A stretch of 17,735 nt of DNA from positions 1-17,735 of the forward strand of contig DFBF01000064.1 of NCBI GenBank assembly GCA_002367285.1. The letters are read 5' to 3'. Made by a program: the position numbers and the translations under genes. Source of the stretch: Rhodobacteraceae bacterium UBA3087. GTDB lineage: Bacteria; Pseudomonadota; Alphaproteobacteria; Rhodobacterales; Rhodobacteraceae. Within the stretch, counting starts at the first letter, position 1, and each line of letters opens with the position of its first letter. Shown here piece by piece: positions 6,892-13,981 of the stretch. Below the pieces are notes generated by a model. The model saw nothing but the letters and a program-made list of their open reading frames with translations. It did no database searches and had not been told where the DNA came from.

Positions 6892-8395
6892 CGGGTTGCG
6901 CAAAGCCTATCCGGGAGTTGTGGCGAATGACGATGTGTCCTTCACCATCAAACCCGGTGAAGTGCATGCTTTGCTTGGTGAAAACGGCGCGGGGAAATCC
7001 ACGCTGGTCAAGATGATCTATGGGCTGGTCAAGCCGGATCAGGGGGCCATGGTGCTGAATGGGGTGCCATTCACCCCCGCCAACCCAGCCGCCGCGCGTG
7101 CCGCCGGTGTCGCCATGGTGTTCCAACATTTCAGCCTGTTTGACGCGCTGAATGTGGCGGAAAACATTGCCCTGGGCATGGACAACCCGCCCCACCCGCG
7201 CGAACTGTCGCAGCGCATTCGCGACGTTTCTAACGCCTATGGCCTGCCGCTGGACCCGGACCGTACGGTCGGTGATCTGTCCGCCGGGGAACGCCAGCGG
7301 GTCGAAATCATTCGCTGCCTGTTGCAGGACCCCAAGCTGTTGATCATGGACGAACCCACATCCGTTCTGACCCCGCAAGAGGTCGAAATCCTGTTCACGA
7401 CACTGCGCAAACTGACCGCCGAAGGCACGGCAATTCTGTATATTTCCCATAAACTTGAGGAAATTCGCGCCCTGTGTGAACATGCGACGATCCTGCGGCT
7501 GGGCCAGGTGGTCGACACCTGCGATCCGCGCGAAAAATCGGCGCGGGAATTGGCCGAAATGATGGTGGGCAGCACGTTGCACGTACCATCGCGCGCAGAA
7601 GTCGCACCCGGCGAGGTGATCCTGTCCGTTGACGGGCTGAGCCTGAAATCCGCCACGGAATTTGGCACCAACCTGCATGATATCCACCTGGAGGTCCGCG
7701 CGGGCGAAGTGCTGGGCATCGGCGGGGTCGCGGGCAACGGCCAGGACGAATTGCTGGGCGCGCTGTCGGGCGAGGCCTTGGCGCCGGGCGCAATCACGCT
7801 GAAGGGCGAAGCGATCGGCCATCTGGGCCCCAACCCCCGCCGCAGCAGGGGGCTTTTGACAGCGCCCGAAGAACGGCTGGGCCACGCTGCCGCACCTGAT
7901 ATGTCTTTGACGGAAAACGCTTTATTGACCGGCTCGGTGCGCAAGCATCTGACCGAGAAGGGTTTTTTGAAATGGGGCGCGGCCGAGGCCTTTGCGCTGC
8001 GCATTATCGAAGCGTTTGACGTGCGGACACCCGGGCCCGACAACGCGGCGCGGTCTCTGTCGGGCGGCAACTTGCAGAAATTCGTCATCGGGCGGGAAAT
8101 TCTGCAAAACCCCGACGTGTTGGCGGTGAACCAACCGACCTGGGGCGTGGACGCCAGCGCGGCGGCCGACATTCGTCAGGCCTTGTTGGATCTGGCCCAT
8201 CACGGCGCAGCGGTGATCGTCATCAGCCAGGACCTGGACGAATTGATGGAGGTCGCAGACCGGTTCACGGCGCTGAACGAGGGGCGCCTGGCGGACCCGG
8301 TGCCGACCCGCGGGCTGACAGTAGAGGACATCGGATTGATGATGGGCGGCATTTCAGGTGACATGACAGATGACACAGCGGAGGGTGCAGCATGA
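6833..8395 (+). CDS. Nucleoside/purine ABC transporter, double-domain ATP-binding protein
   Basis: This is the cytoplasmic ATPase of a BMP-type nucleoside importer (family of Bacillus subtilis NupO/YufO and the NupA proteins). It has two tandem ABC domains. The first is canonical: Walker A GENGAGKST (49-57), signature LSAGE (149-153) and Walker B LLIMDEPTS (D173, E174). The second has a relaxed P-loop (GVAGNGQDEL), an LSGGNLQKF signature at 409, and VNQPTWGVD, where N433-Q434 replace the usual D-E. It is therefore probably catalytically poor, as is common in this transporter class. Start choice is uncertain. TTG 6833 has AGGGG 8 nt upstream, whereas ATG 6866 begins MADALLTLDG but has only a weak ribosome site. 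It ends in an ATGA overlap with the first permease. Purine specificity is inferred from the xdh genes and the family. Confidence 0.92.
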   Translation: MTGNSLTAEPGMADALLTLDGLRKAYPGVVANDDVSFTIKPGEVHALLGENGAGKSTLVKMIYGLVKPDQGAMVLNGVPFTPANPAAARAAGVAMVFQHFSLFDALNVAENIALGMDNPPHPRELSQRIRDVSNAYGLPLDPDRTVGDLSAGERQRVEIIRCLLQDPKLLIMDEPTSVLTPQEVEILFTTLRKLTAEGTAILYISHKLEEIRALCEHATILRLGQVVDTCDPREKSARELAEMMVGSTLHVPSRAEVAPGEVILSVDGLSLKSATEFGTNLHDIHLEVRAGEVLGIGGVAGNGQDELLGALSGEALAPGAITLKGEAIGHLGPNPRRSRGLLTAPEERLGHAAAPDMSLTENALLTGSVRKHLTEKGFLKWGAAEAFALRIIEAFDVRTPGPDNAARSLSGGNLQKFVIGREILQNPDVLAVNQPTWGVDASAAADIRQALLDLAHHGAAVIVISQDLDELMEVADRFTALNEGRLADPVPTRGLTVEDIGLMMGGISGDMTDDTAEGAA

Positions 8396-9480
8396 TCCGA
8401 TTGGAAAAACGCCCCTCGCCGTCGCGGTTCTGGGCCACGGCAACGCCAATTCTGGCGGTGATTGCAACAATGATCGCGGGCGGCATCATGTTCGCGCTGC
8501 TGGGCAAAGACCCGCTTGAGGCGATCCGCACCATATTTTGGGACCCCTTGTTTCACGAGACTTTCGGCCCCTATTCGCGCCCGCAGTTGTTGGTAAAAGC
8601 AGGCCCCTTGATCCTGATCGCTATCGGGCTGAGCCTGGGCTTTCGCGCCGGGATCTGGAACATCGGCGCCGAAGGCCAGTACATCGTCGGCGCGATCTGT
8701 GGCGCGGGTGTGGGTCTGGCGTTCTATCCGACTGACAGCGTGCTGCTGTTCCCCGCCATGGTGTTGGCTGGCGCGTTGGGCGGTTGGGCCTGGGCCATGA
8801 TCCCGGGGCTGTTGAAGGTGAAATTCGGCACCAATGAAATCCTGGTCAGCCTGATGCTGGTCTATGTGGCGGAAAGCATGTTGGCGTCCGCCAGTCAGGG
8901 ATTGCTGCGCAACCCCGAAGGCATGGGGTTCCCGGGCAGCCGCAATTTCAAGGAATTCCCGGCCGGTCACAACGCCGAAATCTTCACCAATTCCGGTATG
9001 CATTGGGGCGTGGTCGCGGCCTTTATCGCCGTCATTTTCGCCTATATTCTGTTGACCCGTCACATGCTGGGCTTTCAGGTGCGTCTGACCGGAGAGGCCC
9101 CCCGCGCCGCCAAATTCGCAGGTGTAAAGCCCGCCCGGCTGATCCTGTTCAGCCTGGGCGTTTCCGGTGCGCTGGCGGGCATGGCGGGCATGTTCGAGGT
9201 CACCGGCCCCGCCGGTCAGGTCAGCATTGACTTCAACTCGGGCTATGGGTTCACGGCGATCATCGTCGCGTTTCTGGGCCGCCTGAACCCAATCGGCATT
9301 CTGCTGGCCGGGCTGCTGATGGCATTGACGTATATTGGCGGCGAACTGGCACAACTGATGCTGGGCCTACCCGGCGCAGCGATCCAGATGTTTCAGGGCA
9401 TGTTGTTGTTCTTCCTGCTGGCGATGGACGTCTTGTCGAATTACCGCGTCCGCTGGCTGCGCAAAGAGGTGACGTCATGA
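8392..9480 (+). CDS. Nucleoside/purine ABC transporter permease 1
   Basis: This 362-residue polytopic membrane protein belongs to the BPD-transp-2 (RbsC-like) permease family, the longer of the two permeases in BMP-type nucleoside importers (NupP/YufP type). A hydrophobic segment follows a short basic N-terminus (RLEKRPSPSR). The family hallmark FRAGIWNIGAEGQYIVGA lies near residues 84-101. The conserved cytoplasmic-loop region FGTNEILVSLML comes next, and then RLTGEAPRAAKFAGV, the EAA-like loop that contacts the ATPase. Further helices continue through GYGFTAIIVAFLGRLNPIGI to the C-terminus. It overlaps the ATPase gene upstream and the second permease gene downstream by 4 bp each, so all three should be made in fixed proportion. 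No anomaly was seen. Confidence 0.92.
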   Translation: MIRLEKRPSPSRFWATATPILAVIATMIAGGIMFALLGKDPLEAIRTIFWDPLFHETFGPYSRPQLLVKAGPLILIAIGLSLGFRAGIWNIGAEGQYIVGAICGAGVGLAFYPTDSVLLFPAMVLAGALGGWAWAMIPGLLKVKFGTNEILVSLMLVYVAESMLASASQGLLRNPEGMGFPGSRNFKEFPAGHNAEIFTNSGMHWGVVAAFIAVIFAYILLTRHMLGFQVRLTGEAPRAAKFAGVKPARLILFSLGVSGALAGMAGMFEVTGPAGQVSIDFNSGYGFTAIIVAFLGRLNPIGILLAGLLMALTYIGGELAQLMLGLPGAAIQMFQGMLLFFLLAMDVLSNYRVRWLRKEVTS

Positions 9481-10400
9481 ACCTGGACCAGATCAACCCG
9501 ATCCTGCTGATTGCGTCCTTGATGGTGGCGGCCACGCCGATCCTGTTGGCGGCCATTGGCGAAACGGTGGTGGAAAAAGCAGGCGTTCTGAACCTGGGTG
9601 TCGAAGGCATGATGATCACCGGCGCTGTCGTAGGATTTGCCATTGGCGTGAATTCGGGCAGCCCCGCGTTGGGCTTTGTCGGTGCGGCGATTGCAGGCGC
9701 GGCACTGTCGATGCTGTTTGGCGTGCTGGTGTTGTATCTGCTGTCCAACCAGGTCGCCACGGGCCTGGGCCTGACCTTGTTCGGGCTGGGCCTGTCGGCG
9801 TTGATCGGTAAGCCCTATGAGGGCATGAAGGTGCCGACCTTGGCGAAATGGGACATTCCGCTGCTGTCCGATATTCCCGTGCTGGGGCCGATCCTGTTCC
9901 AGCATGACCCCATGGTGTACGTCAGCATCGGGTTGATTATGGCCGTCTGGTACGTGCTGAAATCCACCCGCGCCGGGCTGATCCTGCGCGCGGTGGGGGA
10001 AAACCACGATGCGGCCCACGCGCTGGGATACAAGGTCATCCGCGTGCGCCTGATGGCGATTGCCTTTGGTGGGGCCTGTGCCGGCCTGGGCGGGGCCTAC
10101 ATCAGCCTGGTGCGCGTCCCCCAATGGGTCGAAGGCATGACCGCCGGGGCCGGTTGGATCGCTCTGGCCATCGTCGTATTCGCCAGCTGGCGGCCCTGGC
10201 GGGTGCTGCTGGGTGCCTATCTGTTTGGCGGCATCACCGTGTTGCAGCTGAACCTGCAAGCGGCGGGGGTGCCCATTCCGGTCGAATACCTGTCGATGTC
10301 GCCCTATGTCATCACAATTCTGGTGTTGGTCCTGATCTCAACCCGTGGCAAACACGGCGCGCCGGGGTCTCTTGGCCGCATTTTCCATGCGTCGCACTAG
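9477..10400 (+). CDS. Nucleoside/purine ABC transporter permease 2
   Basis: This 307-residue membrane protein is the shorter partner permease (NupQ/YufQ type, BPD-transp-2 family). It contains GETVVEKAGVLNLGVEGMMITGA, the counterpart of the NIGAEGQ motif of permease 1, near residues 23-45. The EAA-like loop AVGENHDAAHALGYKV follows near 177-192, and then GGACAGLGGAYISL. It is predicted to form a heterodimeric channel with permease 1. The ATG overlaps the previous stop as ATGA. The TAG stop at 10398-10400 is followed after only 12 nt by the channel gene, and the stop forms part of that gene's likely ribosome-binding site (AGAGGG, 10399-10404). Confidence 0.92.
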   Translation: MNLDQINPILLIASLMVAATPILLAAIGETVVEKAGVLNLGVEGMMITGAVVGFAIGVNSGSPALGFVGAAIAGAALSMLFGVLVLYLLSNQVATGLGLTLFGLGLSALIGKPYEGMKVPTLAKWDIPLLSDIPVLGPILFQHDPMVYVSIGLIMAVWYVLKSTRAGLILRAVGENHDAAHALGYKVIRVRLMAIAFGGACAGLGGAYISLVRVPQWVEGMTAGAGWIALAIVVFASWRPWRVLLGAYLFGGITVLQLNLQAAGVPIPVEYLSMSPYVITILVLVLISTRGKHGAPGSLGRIFHASH

Positions 10401-10412
10401 AGGGCCCTGCGC

Positions 10413-11159
10413 GTGACACGACACGAGATCATCGAAATCCTGGATGGATACCACCCGCGCGTCGGCAATCGCGTGGCACTGGCCCTGTCCGGGCTGATCA
10501 TTCTGTCGGCCATCGCGATTGCGGTGGAAACCCTGCCGGGCCTGCCTGAACCTTTGCACAGTGGGTTGTGGACGTTCGAATTGATCCTGCTGGGTGTCTT
10601 CACGTTGGAATACCTGTTGCGGCTGGCCTGTTCACCGCGCCCGCTGAAATATGCGGTCAGTTTCTGGGGATTGGTTGATCTGATGACCATCCTGCCCGCC
10701 ATCGCCTTGCTGACCCCACAATGGCAGGTGGTGCGCGCCTTCCGCCTGATCCGCCTGGTGCGCCTGTTGAAACTGTTCCGCACAAGCCGCGCATTGACGC
10801 GTCTGGTCTATGCCTTTCACGAGGTGAAAGGCGAGCTGATGATCTTTGGCGTCACCACCGGGCTGATGCTCTATGTCGCCAGTGTCGGTATCTATATTTT
10901 CGAACATGACGCCCAGCCCGAGGCCTTTTCTTCGATCCCGATGAGCCTGTGGTGGGCAGTCGCCAGCTTTACCACCGTGGGATATGGTGATCTGGTGCCG
11001 ATCACGGCGGGGGGGCGAATCTTTACAACCTTCGTTCTGTTCCTGGGGCTGGGCATCATCGCCGTGCCCTCGGCCATCGTTACCACCGCGCTGCTGGACG
11101 CAGAAAGCCACATGCGCGACGACAAATCAAAACCTGCTGAAACCATTAAGGGAGATTAA
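10413..11159 (+). CDS. Voltage-gated-type potassium channel (six-transmembrane ion transporter)
   Basis: This 248-residue integral membrane protein is a probable K+ channel. The selectivity filter is TTVGYGD at residues 187-193, with a pore helix (SLWWAVASF) before it and a final hydrophobic S6 segment (about 202-228). Upstream is a voltage-sensor-like S4 helix with a basic residue every third position: R108, R111, R114, R117, K120 and R123. S1-S3 are visible as hydrophobic segments at about 20-40, 52-71 and 82-101, with acidic residues E66 and D89 that could pair with S4. There is no long C-terminal RCK or cyclic-nucleotide domain; about 20 hydrophilic residues follow S6. The GTG start has AGAGGG 8 nt upstream. 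The gene lies inside the nucleoside transporter operon, 12 nt after a permease and 1 nt before the binding-protein gene. Its functional link to that transporter is unknown. Confidence 0.92.
   Translation: MTRHEIIEILDGYHPRVGNRVALALSGLIILSAIAIAVETLPGLPEPLHSGLWTFELILLGVFTLEYLLRLACSPRPLKYAVSFWGLVDLMTILPAIALLTPQWQVVRAFRLIRLVRLLKLFRTSRALTRLVYAFHEVKGELMIFGVTTGLMLYVASVGIYIFEHDAQPEAFSSIPMSLWWAVASFTTVGYGDLVPITAGGRIFTTFVLFLGLGIIAVPSAIVTTALLDAESHMRDDKSKPAETIKGD
11148..11154 (+). promoter_or_regulatory. Ribosome-binding site of the BMP binding-protein gene
   Basis: AAGGGAG lies 6 nt before the ATG at 11161 and inside the last codons of the channel gene. Because the channel stop (TAA 11157-11159) is 1 nt from that ATG, ribosomes terminating on the channel can readily re-initiate on the binding protein. 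This site also decides the 11161 start over the longer open frame that reads upstream from it. Confidence 0.75.
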
Positions 11160-11160
11160 T

Positions 11161-12237
11161 ATGCGTTCAGTGAAAACACTTCTGGCCACTGCGGCCTTGG
11201 CCGTGGGCTTTGCGGGGGCTGCCGCCGCCGAAGACCCGACCAAAGTCGGCTTTATCTTTGTAGGCCCCGTCGGTGACGGCGGTTGGACCTATGAACACAA
11301 CCAAGGCCGCCTGGCCGTCGAAGACCATTTCGGCGACGCGGTGGAAACCGTGTTTCAGGAAAGCGTACCCGAAGGCGCCGACGCCGAACGCGCCATCACG
11401 CAGATGGCGTTGGCCGGGGCTGATCTGATCTTTACCACCTCGTTTGGCTACATGGACCCGACCCTTGCGGTTGCGGCCAAATTCCCGGACGTGAAATTCG
11501 AACACGCCACCGGTTACAAACAATCCGACAACGTGTCGGTCTATTCCGCCCGTTTCTATGAAGGTCGTGCGGTTCAGGGCACCATCGCCGGTCACATGAC
11601 GAAATCCAACATCGTTGGCTATATCGCGTCTTTCCCGATCCCCGAGGTTATCCGGGGTATCAACGCCGCCTATATCCACGCCAAGAAGGTGAACCCGGAC
11701 GTCCAGTTCAAGATCATCTGGGCCTATACTTGGTTTGACCCGGCAAAAGAAGCCGACGCCGCCAAGGCGTTGATCGAACAGGGCGCCGACGTGATCCTGC
11801 AACACACCGATTCCACCGCGCCCCAGGCTGCGGCACAGGAAGCGGGCAACGTGATCACCTTTGGTCAGGCCTCCGACATGGCCGATTATGGCCCGATGCC
11901 GCGCGTCAGCTCGATCATCGACAACTGGTCGCCCTATTACATCGCCCGCACCCAGGCGGTGATTGACGGCACCTGGTCCAGCGTTTCGACCTGGGACGGC
12001 ATTGGCGCTGGCATGGTTGGCATTGGCGACATTTCCGACGCGGTTCCTGCCGAGGTGAAAGCCGAAGCCGAAGCCCTGCGCGACGCACTGGCTGCGGGCG
12101 AATACCACGCCTTTACCGGCCCGCTGACCAAGCAGGACGGCAGCGCATGGCTGGCAGATGGCGAGGTCGCCGATGACGGCACGCTGGCTGGCATGAACTT
12201 CTATGTCCAAGGCATCGACGGCGAAATCCCGCAGTAA
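11161..12237 (+). CDS. BMP-family periplasmic nucleoside/purine-binding protein
   Basis: This is the substrate-binding component of the ABC importer encoded upstream, 358 residues before processing. Residues 1 to about 23 form a Sec signal peptide (MRSVKTLL, hydrophobic core, then AAAAE), with predicted cleavage after the alanine run. There is no lipobox cysteine, so the mature protein should be a soluble periplasmic protein, unlike the lipoprotein versions of Gram-positive bacteria. The mature part begins with the BMP/PnrA signature KVGFIFVGPVGDGGWTYEHN. Further family features are the ALAGADLIFTTSFGYMDP region, GRAVQGTIAGHMTKSNIVGYI and QGADVILQHTDSTAPQAAAQE. Binding of a nucleoside or purine base is inferred from the family and from the co-transcribed xdh genes; the exact ligand cannot be read. 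It is the last gene before the terminator, whereas many BMP operons place the binding protein first. Confidence 0.93.
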   Translation: MRSVKTLLATAALAVGFAGAAAAEDPTKVGFIFVGPVGDGGWTYEHNQGRLAVEDHFGDAVETVFQESVPEGADAERAITQMALAGADLIFTTSFGYMDPTLAVAAKFPDVKFEHATGYKQSDNVSVYSARFYEGRAVQGTIAGHMTKSNIVGYIASFPIPEVIRGINAAYIHAKKVNPDVQFKIIWAYTWFDPAKEADAAKALIEQGADVILQHTDSTAPQAAAQEAGNVITFGQASDMADYGPMPRVSSIIDNWSPYYIARTQAVIDGTWSSVSTWDGIGAGMVGIGDISDAVPAEVKAEAEALRDALAAGEYHAFTGPLTKQDGSAWLADGEVADDGTLAGMNFYVQGIDGEIPQ

Positions 12238-12258
12238 GCTGCTCCGGACATGACAACG

Positions 12259-12285
12259 AAAGGCCCCGCCACGCGGGGCCTTTTT
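12259..12285 (+). terminator. Intrinsic terminator closing the xdh-transporter block
   Basis: A perfect 11-bp stem, AAAGGCCCCGC (12259-12269) with GCGGGGCCTTT (12273-12283), closes a 3-nt loop CAC. It runs into a five-T tract at 12281-12285. It starts 22 nt after the stop of the binding-protein gene. Confidence 0.9.
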
Positions 12286-12356
12286 GTCTGCGGCAGGATG
12301 ACGCGACGGACCCACGCACCCCAGCCGTTAAAGGGTCATATGTTATCTCATGAACC

Positions 12357-12362
12357 AGGAGG
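12357..12362 (+). promoter_or_regulatory. Ribosome-binding site of the EF-hand gene
   Basis: A perfect AGGAGG lies 7 nt before the ATG at 12370. It fixes the start there, giving a clean signal peptide. The frame is open further upstream, but that stretch would have to be read through the terminator stem. Confidence 0.8.
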
Positions 12363-12369
12363 CCCCCTC

Positions 12370-12972
12370 ATGAAACGCGCTCTGACACTTACCTCTGCCA
12401 TCGTCCTTGCCCTGTCCCTGCCCGCTCTGGCGCAGAACGGTGTGCCCGGCGAACATTTCATCACCAACTGGGATCTGGACGAAAGCGGCGGCGTCACGCT
12501 GGAAGAAGCCCGCGAACGGCGCGGCGACATCTTCTATACTTTTGATGCCGATGAAGATGGCATTCTGAACGACGAAGAATACGCCATGTTTGACGAGGCC
12601 CGCGAGGCCGACATGCAAAACAACGGCATGGGACGGGGCGTTGGCGGTCAAGGTCAAGGTCAAGGTCGCGGCATGGGCCAAGGCATGGGCAAACAACAGG
12701 GCAAAGGTCAACAAGGTCAGGGGCGTGGTATGGGCCGAGGCTGGGGCCAAGGTGGGGGCATTGGTCAGGGCATTGGTCAGGGCATAGCCCCAAGCGCTGC
12801 CCCCGGTGAACACGGCGCCGCCACCGCAATGATGCGCCAAAACGCTGACACAAATGGCGACGGCACCGTGACGCAAGAAGAATTCGTTGCAGGCACCGAC
12901 GCCTGGTTCACCCGCCAGGACCGCAACGGGGACGGCACCATCACAACCGAAGATTTCATGCGCCGCAACTGA
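12370..12972 (+). CDS. Secreted four-EF-hand calcium-binding protein with Gly/Gln-rich linker
   Basis: This 200-residue protein has a Sec signal peptide (MKRALTL, hydrophobic core, LPALAQ; cleavage predicted after about residue 21). Two EF-hand pairs follow. EF1 loop is D35-E46 (DLDESGGVTLEE) and EF2 loop D59-E70 (DADEDGILNDEE). EF3 loop is D160-E171 (DTNGDGTVTQEE) and EF4 loop D184-D195 (DRNGDGTITTED), with Asp instead of Glu at position 12. Between the pairs, about residues 86-139, lies a low-complexity segment of Gly, Gln, Met, Arg and Lys, with repeats such as GQGQGQGRGMGQGMG. All four loops have calcium-ligating residues in place. Location is periplasmic or extracellular. No known named family was recognised, and the role (calcium buffering, matrix or sensing) is unknown. 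It stands alone between two terminators and so is probably monocistronic. Confidence 0.88.
   Translation: MKRALTLTSAIVLALSLPALAQNGVPGEHFITNWDLDESGGVTLEEARERRGDIFYTFDADEDGILNDEEYAMFDEAREADMQNNGMGRGVGGQGQGQGRGMGQGMGKQQGKGQQGQGRGMGRGWGQGGGIGQGIGQGIAPSAAPGEHGAATAMMRQNADTNGDGTVTQEEFVAGTDAWFTRQDRNGDGTITTEDFMRRN
12646..12669 (+). repeat. Short tandem repeat (GGTCAA)3 plus GGTCGC in the EF-hand gene
   Basis: Three exact GGTCAA hexamers (12646-12663) are followed by a variant GGTCGC, encoding a Gly-Gln run. The unit is six bases, so slippage would add or remove Gly-Gln pairs without shifting the frame. Confidence 0.7.
12757..12780 (+). repeat. 12-bp tandem duplication GGCATTGGTCAG x2 in the EF-hand gene
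   Basis: Two identical 12-bp units, 12757-12768 and 12769-12780, are followed by the partial unit GGCAT. They encode Gly-Ile-Gly-Gln repeats at the end of the linker. The exact identity suggests a recent in-frame duplication. Confidence 0.75.
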
Positions 12973-12987
12973 CGCAAGAAAAAGATC

Positions 12988-13010
12988 GGCCCCGCGCACG
13001 CGGGGCCTTT
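12988..13010 (+). terminator. Intrinsic terminator after the EF-hand gene
   Basis: An 8-bp perfect stem GGCCCCGC (12988-12995) with GCGGGGCC (13000-13007) closes a 4-nt loop GCAC. It is followed by TTTCCCTTT, a weaker T-tract than that of the first terminator. It begins 15 nt after the EF-hand stop. The stem and loop are nearly identical to those at 12259-12285. Confidence 0.75.
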
Positions 13011-13042
13011 CCCTTTGCGCAAGCCCATGCCAATTTCGCGCC

Positions 13043-13981
13043 ATGTTGACTGATTTGCAGACCCTTTCCGGCGACCCGTTATCACGCCTCTCTTTCGGCA
13101 CCATGCAGTTTGGTGGACAGGCGGACGAACCCGTCAGTCGCGCCATGTATGGTGCCTGTCGCGAGGCCGGGATCAACCTGTTCGACACCGCGCACGGATA
13201 CACCGATGGCGCGGCCGAAAAGCTGTTGGGCCAGTTCGCCCGCACGGAACGCGACAAGCTCTTTATCGCCACCAAGGCGGGCTATACCGGCGGGGCGGGG
13301 CGTACGAACCTACGCCGCCAGTTCGACATCAGCCGCAAGCGGTTGGGCATGGATCAGGTCGACCTGCTGTATATCCACCGCTGGGATCCCGACACGCCGC
13401 TGGCCGAAACGATGGAAGCCCTGGCCCAGCTGCGCGCCGAAGGTTTGATCCGCCACGCGGGCCTGTCCAATTTCGCGGCCTGGCAGGCGATGAAAGCCGC
13501 CGATATCGCGCAGGAATTCGACCTGCCCATCGCCATGTTACAGCCAATGTATAATCTGGTGAAACGCCAGGCCGAGGTTGAAATCCTGCCCATGGCGGTC
13601 TCGGAAGGCTTTGCCGTCACGCCCTATTCGCCACTGGGCGGTGGGCTGTTGACCGGAAAATACGCCCGCGCGGCCGCCAAGGGGCGTCTGGTCGAAGACC
13701 CCCGTTATGGCGAACGGTATGGCCAAAGCTGGATGCATCAGACCGGGCGCGAATTGAACGCGCTGGCTGGCCAGCTGGGCACACATGCGGCCACATTGGC
13801 GGTCGCCTGGGTGGCGCGCCATCCGGCCATCACCGCCCCGATCATTTCCGCCCGCGACCCCGGCCAGTTGGCGCCATCGCTGGCGGCGCTACGCTTTGAC
13901 ATGGATGACGCGCTGTATGCGCGCGTCACGGCCCTGTCCCAAACCCCTCCCCCGGCCACGGACCGTCTGGAGGAAGCATGA
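13043..13981 (+). CDS. Aldo/keto reductase
   Basis: This 312-residue NAD(P)H-dependent oxidoreductase of the aldo/keto reductase superfamily has a TIM-barrel fold. The catalytic tetrad is present at canonical spacing: D48 and Y53 in NLFDTAHGYTDGAAEKLLG, K78 in FIATKAG and H112 in LLYIHRWD. RLSFGTMQFGG near the N-terminus and the C-terminal PYSPLGGGLLTGKYA segment are typical. Similarity is to the YajO/Tas-like group, but the substrate cannot be predicted. ATG 13043 is used because the family core begins a few residues later. The ribosome site is weak, and longer upstream starts would read back through the terminator. The stop overlaps the next ATG by 4 bp (ATGA), so it is co-translated with the FAD oxidoreductase. 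Confidence 0.9.
   Translation: MLTDLQTLSGDPLSRLSFGTMQFGGQADEPVSRAMYGACREAGINLFDTAHGYTDGAAEKLLGQFARTERDKLFIATKAGYTGGAGRTNLRRQFDISRKRLGMDQVDLLYIHRWDPDTPLAETMEALAQLRAEGLIRHAGLSNFAAWQAMKAADIAQEFDLPIAMLQPMYNLVKRQAEVEILPMAVSEGFAVTPYSPLGGGLLTGKYARAAAKGRLVEDPRYGERYGQSWMHQTGRELNALAGQLGTHAATLAVAWVARHPAITAPIISARDPGQLAPSLAALRFDMDDALYARVTALSQTPPPATDRLEEA

Noticed and set aside
10984..11160. N-terminal extension of the BMP binding protein
   Set aside because: It lies inside the channel gene and would bury the signal peptide; a strong ribosome site precedes ATG 11161.
12250..12369. N-terminal extension of the EF-hand protein
   Set aside because: It would be translated across the terminator stem and would bury the signal peptide; AGGAGG precedes ATG 12370.
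12646..12780. Repeats in the EF-hand gene as a CRISPR-like array
   Set aside because: Units are 6 and 12 bp, have no spacers, and keep the reading frame, so they are coding low-complexity repeats.
12887..13042. N-terminal extension of the aldo/keto reductase
   Set aside because: It would start inside the EF-hand gene and read through the second terminator, with no family similarity in the added residues.
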